From the NCBI RefSeq assembly GCF_001189915.1, contig NZ_LFLS01000008.1, positions 1-64,000 of the forward strand: a DNA stretch of 64,000 bases. Reading direction: 5' to 3'. The position numbers were made by a program, and so were the translations under genes. Shown piece by piece: positions 41,805-50,058 of the stretch. Below the pieces are notes generated by a model. The model ran no database searches and was not told the origin of the DNA. It was given only the letters and a program-made list of their open reading frames with translations. This stretch comes from Herbaspirillum autotrophicum. GTDB lineage: Bacteria > Pseudomonadota > Gammaproteobacteria > Burkholderiales > Burkholderiaceae_D. How positions within the stretch are numbered: position 1 is the first letter of the stretch; each line of letters starts with the position of its first letter.

Positions 41805-44243
41805 ATGCGCAAGACGGATCATTCCAGGAGGACACTTTCCATCGGCCTCAATCGTTCTGACAAGCGTCCGCCACCATTGACCGTACATTTGTCCGGCATG
41901 GTGCTGGCCTGCGCTGCGGCATGCACCGTCATGGGCGGCCTGCAACAGGCCCATGCACAAAGTTTGAACGCATCGCCGGCGCTGGCGCTCGAGAGACAAT
42001 TCTCGGTACCAGCGCAACCGCTGGGACAAAGCATCAACGCGCTGGCGCGCCAGGCCGGGGTTGCCATATCGGTCGACGCCGCGCTGGTGGCAGACAAAAC
42101 GGCACCGGCCGTGCAAGGTTCCATGACGCTGGGCCAGGCACTCGACAAAGCGCTGGCCGGCAGCGGACTGGCAGCCACCGCGAGCGGCTCGGCCATCGCT
42201 ATCGGCATGCCCGGGAAAACCGGCGCCGGCCTGCTGCCGACCCTGACCATCAACGCCGCACGCGACACTGCCGACGGCCCGGTCAACGGCTATGTTGCCC
42301 GACGCAGCGCGACGGCCACCAAGACCGACACTCCGCTCACGGAAATCCCGCAATCGATTTCGATTATCGGTCGCGCCGAAATGGAAGCCCGCGGTACTCA
42401 GGACATGATGGACATCGTGGCGCAAACACCCGGCGTCACGGTCAATACATACGGCGCCGACAATCGCGGCTGGGAATACATTTCACTGCGCGGCTTCAAT
42501 GCCTACTCCGGCAATTTTCGTGACGGCTTGCCGCAAACTCCTTTCATTCCGGTCTACTCCATGACGGAAACCTATGGACTGGAGCGGGTGGAAGTGTTGC
42601 GCGGCCCGGCCTCGGTGATGTTCGGCCAGGGCGACGTTGGCGGCGTCGTCAATCGCATCAGCAAGATGCCGGTCGCAGAACGCATTCGCGAAATCGAGGT
42701 CCAGTACGGCAGCTTCGACCGCAAACAACTGGCGTTTGATGTCGGCGACGCGTTCGACAGCAGCGGCGAGCTCAGCTACCGGCTGGTCGGCGTCGCTCTC
42801 GACAGCAACGACCAGGACCGCTATCCCGACGGCGCCCGCATCAACCGCACGCGCTATTCGCTGTCGCCATCGTTGCGCTGGCAACCGAGCGCGGCGACAT
42901 CATTGACGGTGCTCACCGAATTCCTCAAGAACGATTCCGGCGAAGATCCTTACTATGCTATTGCCGGCGATGGCACCCTGACCAACATCAAGATGGGCGA
43001 CCACTCCTTCAGCAAATTCCGCCATGAGCAGGCATCCGTTGGCTATCAGCTGGAACACGCCTTCAACGACAGCTGGAAACTCCGCCAAAACTTCCGCTAC
43101 AGCGATGTCAAACTCAAGCGCAACGTCGTGTGGGTCGATGAGTTGCAAGCCGACGGCCATACCTATTCGCGTATCGCCCGGACATGGAATGACCGTTTGC
43201 GCCAAACCTCACTGGACACCCAGTTGCATGGAAAATTACCGGGCACCATCGCCTCGCAGACACTGCTGTTCGGTATCGACTGGAACTACAACCAGGGCAA
43301 CGCCTATCGTTTCAAAGGACCGGCACCCGATCTCGATTTGCTCAACCCGATTTACGGGCTCGGCATTCCCACGCCGCAGACGCCGATCGCCAATTATGCC
43401 CAAACCACCAGCCAGATCGGCCTCTATGCGCAAGACCAGATCAAACTGTTCGAACGCTTGATCGTGACGCTCGGCGGTCGTCAGGACTATGTGAGAACCG
43501 CCACTGACGATGCGCTGAACAGCACCCGCAAGGTACAGAACGACAGCGTCTTCAGCGGCCGCATCGGACTCAGCTACTTGCTCGGCAACGGCTGGGCGCC
43601 CTATGCCAGTTATGGCGAATCGTTCTTGCCGTCAATCGGTGTCGACAGCAACAACAATCCCTTCAAACCCAGCCGTGGCAAACAGACCGAACTGGGCATC
43701 AAGTTCCAGCCGGAAAATTCGCGCAGCCTGTTCACCGCCGCCGTGTTCGACCTGACCAAAACCAACGTCATCACCTACGACAACATCACCGGCGATGCAC
43801 GGCAAATCGGCAAACAGCGGACGCGCGGCATCGAACTGGAAGCCAAAGCCGAAATCGTTCGCAATCTGAATGTCATTGCGTCTTTTACCAAAATGAACAT
43901 GAAAGTACTGGAAAGCGCCGACAGTACCGAAGCCGGCAAGGTGCCGGCAACCGTACCCAATCGCACTGCCTCGCTGTGGCTCGACTATGAAATCAGTGGC
44001 GGCCTCGGGATCGGCGGCGGCGTCAACTATGTCGGCGAGCGTCAGAATGACGAGGCCAATACTTCTGTCGAAGGCGGCTTCTCGCTGTTCAGCGCCATGA
44101 TGCGCTACGAGCATGGACCATGGATGCTCAGGCTGAATGCGTCCAACTTGTTGAACAAGGGCTACAACACAATCTGCTACCACGGCGAATGCTACCGGGG
44201 TACCGAACGTGCCGTCACGGCCACCGTCAAATACCGGTTCTGA
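41805..44243 (+). CDS. TonB-dependent siderophore receptor with signalling (STN) domain
   Basis: This 812-residue outer-membrane receptor has a long leader ending AHAQ near residue 50, an STN signalling domain (about 60-135: FSVPAQPLGQSINALARQAGVAISVDA), a TonB-dependent plug (PQSISIIGRAEMEARGTQDMMDIVAQTPGV...RGPASVMFGQGDVGGVVN) and a 22-strand barrel ending KYRF. This order is that of FoxA/FiuA/FpvA-type transducers for hydroxamate-class siderophores. The STN domain needs the FecR and sigma genes just upstream. No siderophore-synthesis genes are here, so a xenosiderophore is likely. Confidence 0.9.
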   Translation: MRKTDHSRRTLSIGLNRSDKRPPPLTVHLSGMVLACAAACTVMGGLQQAHAQSLNASPALALERQFSVPAQPLGQSINALARQAGVAISVDAALVADKTAPAVQGSMTLGQALDKALAGSGLAATASGSAIAIGMPGKTGAGLLPTLTINAARDTADGPVNGYVARRSATATKTDTPLTEIPQSISIIGRAEMEARGTQDMMDIVAQTPGVTVNTYGADNRGWEYISLRGFNAYSGNFRDGLPQTPFIPVYSMTETYGLERVEVLRGPASVMFGQGDVGGVVNRISKMPVAERIREIEVQYGSFDRKQLAFDVGDAFDSSGELSYRLVGVALDSNDQDRYPDGARINRTRYSLSPSLRWQPSAATSLTVLTEFLKNDSGEDPYYAIAGDGTLTNIKMGDHSFSKFRHEQASVGYQLEHAFNDSWKLRQNFRYSDVKLKRNVVWVDELQADGHTYSRIARTWNDRLRQTSLDTQLHGKLPGTIASQTLLFGIDWNYNQGNAYRFKGPAPDLDLLNPIYGLGIPTPQTPIANYAQTTSQIGLYAQDQIKLFERLIVTLGGRQDYVRTATDDALNSTRKVQNDSVFSGRIGLSYLLGNGWAPYASYGESFLPSIGVDSNNNPFKPSRGKQTELGIKFQPENSRSLFTAAVFDLTKTNVITYDNITGDARQIGKQRTRGIELEAKAEIVRNLNVIASFTKMNMKVLESADSTEAGKVPATVPNRTASLWLDYEISGGLGIGGGVNYVGERQNDEANTSVEGGFSLFSAMMRYEHGPWMLRLNASNLLNKGYNTICYHGECYRGTERAVTATVKYRF

Positions 44244-44275
44244 CCAACCCGGCTGGCCGCTTGGCACGCCGCAAA

Positions 44276-44319
44276 AGAAAAAACCGTTGGGCCGGGAATG
44301 TCGTCCGGCGCAACGGTTT
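44276..44319 (-). terminator. rho-independent terminator for the DUF4148 gene
   Basis: A 9-bp outer stem (AAACCGTTG at 44281-44289 with CAACGGTTT at 44311-44319) plus an inner CCGG pair forms a hairpin. On the minus strand it is followed by a T-rich tract. It lies 77 bp beyond the stop of the gene at 44396. Confidence 0.6.
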
Positions 44320-44395
44320 GATCAGGCAGCTTCGTGGCTGTTGCTGAAGCGAGGCCGGCGCGCTATCGCCAACCGCCCCGCTCAACATCGTTACC

Positions 44396-44695
44396 TCAGT
44401 GCATCGATACCATATCGGCATAGCTCTGCGGATGAGCACGCTCCTCCTGCTGGGCGACTTTCAATTCATCGATGACCTGGGCACGGGTCTTGGTCGACTT
44501 GAAATTTTGTTCTACCGGATATTCATCGTTCGACTGCAATAAACCCTGTGCACGTGCCTGTTGCAATTCAGCAATGACTTCCGCGCGCGTTTTGGTCGAA
44601 ACGAGCTTGGTTTCTGGCGGATAAGGTGCTTCAGCCATGGCGGCACCGACAGCACTAAACAGGACCACGCCTGCAACGATATTCTTGATGTTCAT
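44396..44695 (-). CDS. DUF4148 domain periplasmic protein
   Basis: This 99-residue protein has a signal peptide (MNIKNIVAGVVLFSAVGAAMA) and two copies of the DUF4148 repeat: KTRAEVIAELQQARAQGLL (about 35-53) and KTRAQVIDELKVAQQEE. Such proteins are common in Burkholderiales and their role is unknown. GGAGAG precedes the start. It is transcribed alone on the minus strand, between the siderophore receptor and the RidA cluster. Confidence 0.85.
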   Translation of the reverse strand: MNIKNIVAGVVLFSAVGAAMAEAPYPPETKLVSTKTRAEVIAELQQARAQGLLQSNDEYPVEQNFKSTKTRAQVIDELKVAQQEERAHPQSYADMVSMH

Positions 44696-44964
44696 GATTG
44701 CTCTCCAAAATGTGAATAAAGAGCCGGGCTTCGCTACGGAGTCCTGTTCGATTGCTTTTCATTCACCTTGAGCACATCTTAATTGTTTCAATTTGAAAGA
44801 AAAATGGCCTCCCGCGCAACATATCATTTCGAAAACAGCAACGATTAGCCTCTTGAAAAACAAGATGCCCGTACGCCTGCGGATAAGCGGCAGGCGCCTC
44901 GCCGTCGTCCCGTTCGCAGCACGCACGGCGCACTTGAGCGCCATACGTACCGCCGGGCGGCGTT

Positions 44965-45336
44965 TCAGGCCACGGCGTAAGCCACAATTTCTATCGCCAT
45001 GCCCGGCACCACCAATGCGTTCACACCCACGGTAGAGCGGTTCGGATACGGCGCGTCAAAATATTCGCGATAGATCTGATCGACCGCCCGCATATCGCCG
45101 ACATCGGTGAGATAGATCAATACCTGCGCCACATCCGCCATGCCGAGGCCGGCGGTGTGCAAGGTCTGTTTGAGGTTGTCGAATGTCAGTCTGGTCTGCG
45201 CCACAATCGACCCGGTATCGACCCTGCCGTCAGGCTGCACCGGGCCGTGTGTGGTGTAGAGCGTGTGACCGGCGCGAATCGCCCATGAAAAGGGTTGCCC
45301 CAGATCCGGCAAGCCGGTGTCGATATGCTGCTTCAT
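44965..45336 (-). CDS. RidA/YjgF family protein
   Basis: This 123-residue protein belongs to the RidA (YjgF/YER057c/UK114) family of enamine/imine deaminases. The conserved C-terminal arginine is R100 (PNRSTVGVNALVVPGMAIEIVAYAV), and the length fits (about 125). The start at 45336 overlaps the esterase stop (ATGA), and GGAGACC precedes it. It is the last gene of an MFS-porin-esterase-RidA cluster, so it may act on the product of the esterase rather than as general RidA. Confidence 0.85.
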   Translation of the reverse strand: MKQHIDTGLPDLGQPFSWAIRAGHTLYTTHGPVQPDGRVDTGSIVAQTRLTFDNLKQTLHTAGLGMADVAQVLIYLTDVGDMRAVDQIYREYFDAPYPNRSTVGVNALVVPGMAIEIVAYAVA

Positions 45337-46208
45337 GCTGCGGTCTCCTGCACAATGGCGCTGAGACGCCGGTACCAGGGATGATCGCCATCCTTGAGCG
45401 CCAGATGGGTCTGAAAATGGTCCAGTCCCGGTTCGACGTTGAAGGATTGCCGGCAATCCTGAAATGCCACCAGCGCGGCCAGCCGGCGATTCGAACTGAG
45501 AACGCGGGCGCTGTCGCGTTCGCCGTAGCTGAGCAGGATCGGAATCTGGTTGCCGTTGGTCCAGCACACCGGGCTCATGACCGCATCTTGCTCCGGCATC
45601 GACAACACCATCGTATAGACCCGCTCTTCCAGCGAGCCGGGCACGGGCGACGGATGATGCAAATCCATGATGCCGCTGACCGGCAGGCAGGCCCGGATGG
45701 CCGCCGGACTGACACCCGCGGCCGCAACCTCGGCGCCACGCAGCGCCGTCAGTGTCGCCAGATGGGCGCCGGCGGAATGGCCGGACAAATACAGATGCTG
45801 CGCCGAACCGCCATATTGGCCGATGTCTGCCGTCAGCGTCTGCAACAACAACAGGCAATCGTGGAACGACGCTGGCATGCGGCTGTGCGGCGCCAGCCGG
45901 TAACCCGGCGTGACCAGCACCATGCCCAGACGCACCACGTGCCCCGCCATGAAGGACGCATATTCCTTGTAGCCGTTGGTCCAGCCGCCGCCATGCCAGA
46001 ACACCAGCACCGGGCGTTGTTCCATCCCCGGCTGATAATAGACATCGTAGCGTTGCGCCGGATCGTCGCCATAGGGCAGGTCGCGGCGACAGACGATATC
46101 GTCCGCGTGGGTATACGCCCAGGACAGTACCGTCTGTTCATACTGTATGGCCGCCTCAGATGGCAGCGGCAATTGCGTGGGTAAATTGCTGCTATTGAAT
46201 GTAAGCAA
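45333..46208 (-). CDS. alpha/beta-hydrolase, esterase family
   Basis: This 291-residue alpha/beta-hydrolase has the oxyanion motif H72-G-G-G-W76 and the nucleophile elbow GHS145AG, typical of the HSL/BD-FAE (kynurenine formamidase-like) group. A DALRxAL-like region is less clear. The only suitable start I see is TTG at 46208 with GAGGAA upstream; an ATG near residue 62 would remove the fold's first strands. Coupled to RidA by an ATGA overlap. The substrate is unknown; an ester or formamide is possible. Confidence 0.8.
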   Translation of the reverse strand: MLTFNSSNLPTQLPLPSEAAIQYEQTVLSWAYTHADDIVCRRDLPYGDDPAQRYDVYYQPGMEQRPVLVFWHGGGWTNGYKEYASFMAGHVVRLGMVLVTPGYRLAPHSRMPASFHDCLLLLQTLTADIGQYGGSAQHLYLSGHSAGAHLATLTALRGAEVAAAGVSPAAIRACLPVSGIMDLHHPSPVPGSLEERVYTMVLSMPEQDAVMSPVCWTNGNQIPILLSYGERDSARVLSSNRRLAALVAFQDCRQSFNVEPGLDHFQTHLALKDGDHPWYRRLSAIVQETAA

Positions 46209-46240
46209 GGTCGTCTTTCCTCAGAGATGATGAATTCACC

Positions 46241-46290
46241 ACTACGTGAATTCTTGAATGTTTGAACTCAGGCAGCGAATTCAACGTAGT
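46241..46290. repeat. inverted repeat between porin and esterase genes
   Basis: ACTACGTGAATTC (46241-46253) and GAATTCAACGTAGT (46277-46290) are inverted copies with one extra base, separated by 23 bases. In the transcript they could form a hairpin that attenuates or divides the operon. No T run follows. Confidence 0.45.
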
Positions 46291-46337
46291 CCCCTGACCT
46301 TGCTTGATTCACCACCTGAAGCGTTCTTAACTGCGGC

Positions 46338-47456
46338 TCAAAACTTGTGCCGCATGCCGAATGACACGGAAGTCTGTTCACGTGAAGCGGACGGCGACAT
46401 GTAATAGATCTGCGCGAATTTGGCATCCCCGGCGGCACGCTGATAAATCCCGACCAGGAACAGATCGGTGCGCTTGGTGAGGAAATAATCCAGTCCCAGA
46501 CTGATCTGATGCCACTTCGGTTTGGCGTCGGCCAGCGTCGCCTTGCCATCGGTAAAGATGTAGGACGCACCGAGCATCAGTTGCGGCGTCAGATAGCGGG
46601 TGCCGGTGAATTGATAATTGGTGAGCGTCAGACTCGAGGCATCGAGATAATTGAATTTGACATTGGTGAGCAACAGCGACAGTTGATTGTCGCCAAACTT
46701 GTAAGAGCCGCCGGCACCAAACATCTGTTGTTTGTCGACTGCGGCGCCGGCAGCGCTGGTGATGAATGGCGAAGTGAAACCATAATCGAAATTGCCGACC
46801 GCGCCGTTGAGGTTGCTGGAGGAACCCGGCGCCCGCAACTGATGATAAGCGGCGCCCAGTTTGTACGGGCCGTTGCCGTACGAGGTGCCAATGCTGAAAC
46901 TGCTGTTGTTGTTGACGCTGCCGGCAGCTTCGGAAAATCCATAGTCGCTGATGATCTGCACACCGTCGAAAACGGGAGACTTGTATTGCACCGAATTGCT
47001 GACGCGGAAGGTCGCGAACACATTATCGGCATCCCCTATCGGCGGCGCATAAGTGGCGAACTGTACCGCCGACTCGAAGGGCGCCAGTGTTTGCGCCATG
47101 CTGTCGATCTGACGCCCGAAACTGAGCGAACCCAGCGCGGCATCGGACAAGCCCACGAACGACTGCCGGCCAAACAGACGACCGCCTTGCCCGGCGGCAC
47201 CGGTGGTGATGCTGAAGCCGTTTTCCAGCGTGAAAAATGCCTTGCGGCCGCCGCCCAGATCTTCCTGTCCGATAAAGCCGATGCGCGGTGGTTGCTGCGG
47301 TCCGTTCAACAAGCCGTAATTGCTCAGGCCCTTTTGATTGTCGGTATAAAACATACCGGTGGAAATGATGCCGTACATGGTGACTGACGACTGCGCAAAT
47401 GCCGGTGCAGCAATCGCGGCGGCGATCAGGATAAACAATGCAGAGAATTTTTTCAT
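46338..47456 (-). CDS. Burkholderiales-type outer-membrane porin
   Basis: This 372-residue protein has a signal peptide (MKKFSALFILIAAAIAAPAFA) and the porin opening QSSVTMYGIISTGMFYTD, the block GFIGQEDLGGGRKAFFTLENGFS, RLFGRQSFVGL and a terminal Phe (MRHKF). It shares this plan with the porin at 23596, but differs in the loops. GAGAG precedes the start. It lies between an MFS transporter and an esterase gene on the same strand and is probably the outer-membrane entry for their substrate. Confidence 0.9.
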   Translation of the reverse strand: MKKFSALFILIAAAIAAPAFAQSSVTMYGIISTGMFYTDNQKGLSNYGLLNGPQQPPRIGFIGQEDLGGGRKAFFTLENGFSITTGAAGQGGRLFGRQSFVGLSDAALGSLSFGRQIDSMAQTLAPFESAVQFATYAPPIGDADNVFATFRVSNSVQYKSPVFDGVQIISDYGFSEAAGSVNNNSSFSIGTSYGNGPYKLGAAYHQLRAPGSSSNLNGAVGNFDYGFTSPFITSAAGAAVDKQQMFGAGGSYKFGDNQLSLLLTNVKFNYLDASSLTLTNYQFTGTRYLTPQLMLGASYIFTDGKATLADAKPKWHQISLGLDYFLTKRTDLFLVGIYQRAAGDAKFAQIYYMSPSASREQTSVSFGMRHKF

Positions 47457-47555
47457 GATTGCTCTCTTCGAAATGCGTTAAATATTCGTTAAGCGACAAG
47501 ACGCGGGACGTGTCTGGAGAACGAGGCGGCGTGCGCCCCGGATGACCATCAGTCG

Positions 47556-47581
47556 GCGTTGAGTTTTAGCGTTGAGTTTTA
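47556..47581. repeat. 13-bp perfect tandem duplication at the MFS stop codon
   Basis: GCGTTGAGTTTTA occurs twice back to back (47556-47568, 47569-47581). The last three bases of the second copy (TTA) are the complement of the stop codon TAA of the minus-strand MFS gene. This looks like a slippage duplication. Confidence 0.8.
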
Positions 47582-48850
47582 GCGTCGGGCGTTGAACGGC
47601 AAGGTTGCCGCCAGCAAGGTCGCCACCAGCAAGCTGGCCGCCATGCCATACAGCGAGTACGAAAAGTCGGGAGACAGGCCGCGAATGAAACCGATTACAT
47701 AGGGCCCCAGAAATCCCGACAAGCCGCTGATCGTATTGATCAGCGCCAGGCCGCCGGCCGCAGCCTGTCCGGTCAGAAACGCGGAAGGAACCGACCAGAA
47801 CACGCCGAGCGCGCCGGAAATTCCAGCCATCGAAAAACAGACGGCGATGAACGCAATCAGCGGTGATGTCGCCATCGCACTGACCAGCAAGCCCAGCGCC
47901 CCGATCAGCAAAGCGAAGGTCAGATGCCAGCGCCGTTCGCCGCTGCGGTCCGAGTGTTTGCCGTTGAGAATCATCGACAGCGCACCGACGATGAACGGCA
48001 CCGCACTGATCATGCTGACGGTCAGGATGGAATAGCCCGAAATCTGTTTGACGATTTGCGGCAGCCAGATGGTCAATCCGAAAAAGCCGAGACCGACGAA
48101 AAAGTACAGCACGCCGAGCATCCAGACAATCGGCGCGCGGAATGCCGCCCGCACATCCGAGATACCGGCATGGCCCGCAGCCACCTTGTCGTTGGCCAGC
48201 TTATTGGTCAGCCAGGTACGTTCTTGCAGCGACAACCAGCTTGCTTGCCCGGGCTTGTCCGTCAGATAGAAGAACGTGAAGATGCCCAGCAATACCGCGA
48301 TGCCGCCTTCGATGATGAACACCCATTGCCAGCCGCTCACGCCCAGTGCGCTGTCCATTTGCAGGATCAGTCCCGACAGTGGCGCGCCGATGATCACCGC
48401 GACCGTATTGGCCGACATGATCTGGGCGATCACCTTGGCCCGGTGTTCCGACGGCACCCACAACGTCAGGTAATACAACATGCCCGGCAGATAACCGGCC
48501 TCGGCCACGCCCAGCAGGAAGCGCAAGGCATACAGCGAATGCTCGCCGACAATCCAGGCCTGCGCCATCGACACCAGTCCCCAGGAAACGATGATGCGCG
48601 TCAGCCAGCGACGCGCGCCGAACTTGTACAGCATCAGATTGCTGGGGATTTCAAACAGGATATAACCAAGAAAAAAGATCCCCGCGCCAAAGCCGAACAC
48701 GGCAGGCGTGAAATGCAATTCCTCGTTCATTTGCAGCGCGGCGAAACTGATATTGACCCGGTCCAGAAAATTGACCAGCCAGAGTAAAAACAGCAACGGG
48801 ACGATGCGCAGGGTGACTTTGCGCACAATCTCCTTTTCGGTTGAAGACAT
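47579..48850 (-). CDS. MFS transporter, anion:cation symporter (ACS) family
   Basis: This 423-residue, 12-helix transporter is of the ACS family (FLDRVNISFAALQMNEELHF in helix 1, FGFGAGIFFLGYILFEIPSNLMLYKFGARRW covering helix 2 and motif A), which imports organic acids such as tartrate, galactonate or phthalate. The start at 48850 has GAGGG before it. It leads a minus-strand cluster with porin, esterase and RidA. A paralog is at 50059. The GntR gene at 49286 is divergent from it and probably its regulator. Confidence 0.85.
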   Translation of the reverse strand: MSSTEKEIVRKVTLRIVPLLFLLWLVNFLDRVNISFAALQMNEELHFTPAVFGFGAGIFFLGYILFEIPSNLMLYKFGARRWLTRIIVSWGLVSMAQAWIVGEHSLYALRFLLGVAEAGYLPGMLYYLTLWVPSEHRAKVIAQIMSANTVAVIIGAPLSGLILQMDSALGVSGWQWVFIIEGGIAVLLGIFTFFYLTDKPGQASWLSLQERTWLTNKLANDKVAAGHAGISDVRAAFRAPIVWMLGVLYFFVGLGFFGLTIWLPQIVKQISGYSILTVSMISAVPFIVGALSMILNGKHSDRSGERRWHLTFALLIGALGLLVSAMATSPLIAFIAVCFSMAGISGALGVFWSVPSAFLTGQAAAGGLALINTISGLSGFLGPYVIGFIRGLSPDFSYSLYGMAASLLVATLLAATLPFNARR

Positions 48851-49285
48851 TATTTTCCCTCGTATTTCAGATACGTTTGCACGAATAACCAATGTTCGGT
48901 AGTCAGCCGGTGATATCCGCCGCCGCTCAAGATGGAACGACGCCAACCACACCTGCTGCTACTGGAATTCCGACATCACCGATAAAAATTCGCGAAGGAA
49001 ATACTGCGCGTAGATGCGCACCGCACTCTCCCATCACCACTATCCCGACGTCTGCCTGACAGACGGCTGGCAGGCCCGGAAATACATAAGGGACCATGCT
49101 GATTTCCGCGCCCCGCCCCCATATTGATTCCGAACCATATCCGATTGCCGTGCAGCGATTCTATGCATTGAAATTTCGAAAGTAAACAATAATTTATAAA
49201 TTAATTATTAATTTAGATTTTGTTTGTTTTTGGTGCATATTTTTAAATGTTATAAAATGCACTCTTTCGGACACCTGAAATACAC
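48851..49285. other. divergent control region between MFS and GntR genes
   Basis: These 435 bases have no credible gene. The end near the GntR gene is very AT-rich (49180-49260) and includes a 14-bp palindrome. Confidence 0.55.
49190..49203. promoter_or_regulatory. AT-rich 14-bp palindrome, possible GntR operator
   Basis: TAATTTATAAATTA is a perfect palindrome 83 bp before the GntR start. FadR/FCD-type GntR operators are short inverted repeats near their own promoter. AT-rich palindromes also arise by chance, so the evidence is weak. Confidence 0.35.
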
Positions 49286-50035
49286 ATGAACACCACTGCC
49301 CACAAGGCACCCCTCTCTGAACGCATGGACGCTGCCGACAAAACCTTATCGCAGCGCGTCTATCGACTGATCCGCGCCGATGTGCTGAACGGCAGTATCG
49401 CGCCGGGTCAAAAGCTGATCTTGCGCGACTTGCAGAAACGGTATGAGCAAGGCATGAGCCCGATCCGCGAAGCGCTGATCTTGCTGGCCTCGGAAGGTTT
49501 GGTCGAAGGTGAAGGCCAGAAGGGATTCCGGGTCGCATCCATCTCCGTGGCGGAGCTGATCGATATCGCCAATACCCGGCAGCGGATTGAAGCACTGATG
49601 CTGGAAGCATCCATCAATGCCGGCGATGCCGACTGGGAAGGCCGTGTCGTGGCAGCCCATCACGCGCTGTCAAAGACGCCGCTGCCGACCGACATGAAAG
49701 AACAGGACGCGATCCAGTTGTGGGAACACCGGCACCGCGCATTTCATCAGGCGTTGCTGTCGGCGTGCGATTCGCCGTGGCTGCACAAATTCTATGCGCA
49801 ACTCAGCACCCATACCGAACGCTACCGGCTGGTGCGCTTGTTTCATTCGCCATCGGATGTGCAACTGGCAGTCGATGTTGACCTGCAACACCGCGCCATC
49901 ATGGAAGCCTGCCTGAAGCGCGATGTCGCGACCGCTACGCGCTTGTTGAGTGAACACATCGCCAATACCGCCAGGCTGGTCCAGCGTCTGTGGGAATCAA
50001 GAATGGCCGAGAACAGCGGCACCGGTCAGGAATAA
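49286..50035 (+). CDS. GntR family regulator, FCD type
   Basis: This 249-residue regulator has an N-terminal GntR winged HTH (VYRLIRADVLNGSIAPGQKLILRDLQKRYEQGMSPIREALILLASEGLV) and an all-helical FCD effector domain with the metal/ligand His residues in HRHRAFHQAL, THTERYR and HRAIMEACLKRD, EH. It lies between two ACS-family MFS genes, divergent from one and tail-to-tail with the other, so it is a likely controller of organic-acid uptake by one or both. Confidence 0.85.
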   Translation: MNTTAHKAPLSERMDAADKTLSQRVYRLIRADVLNGSIAPGQKLILRDLQKRYEQGMSPIREALILLASEGLVEGEGQKGFRVASISVAELIDIANTRQRIEALMLEASINAGDADWEGRVVAAHHALSKTPLPTDMKEQDAIQLWEHRHRAFHQALLSACDSPWLHKFYAQLSTHTERYRLVRLFHSPSDVQLAVDVDLQHRAIMEACLKRDVATATRLLSEHIANTARLVQRLWESRMAENSGTGQE

Positions 50036-50058
50036 CCCGGCACCGGCAGCCAATTGCA

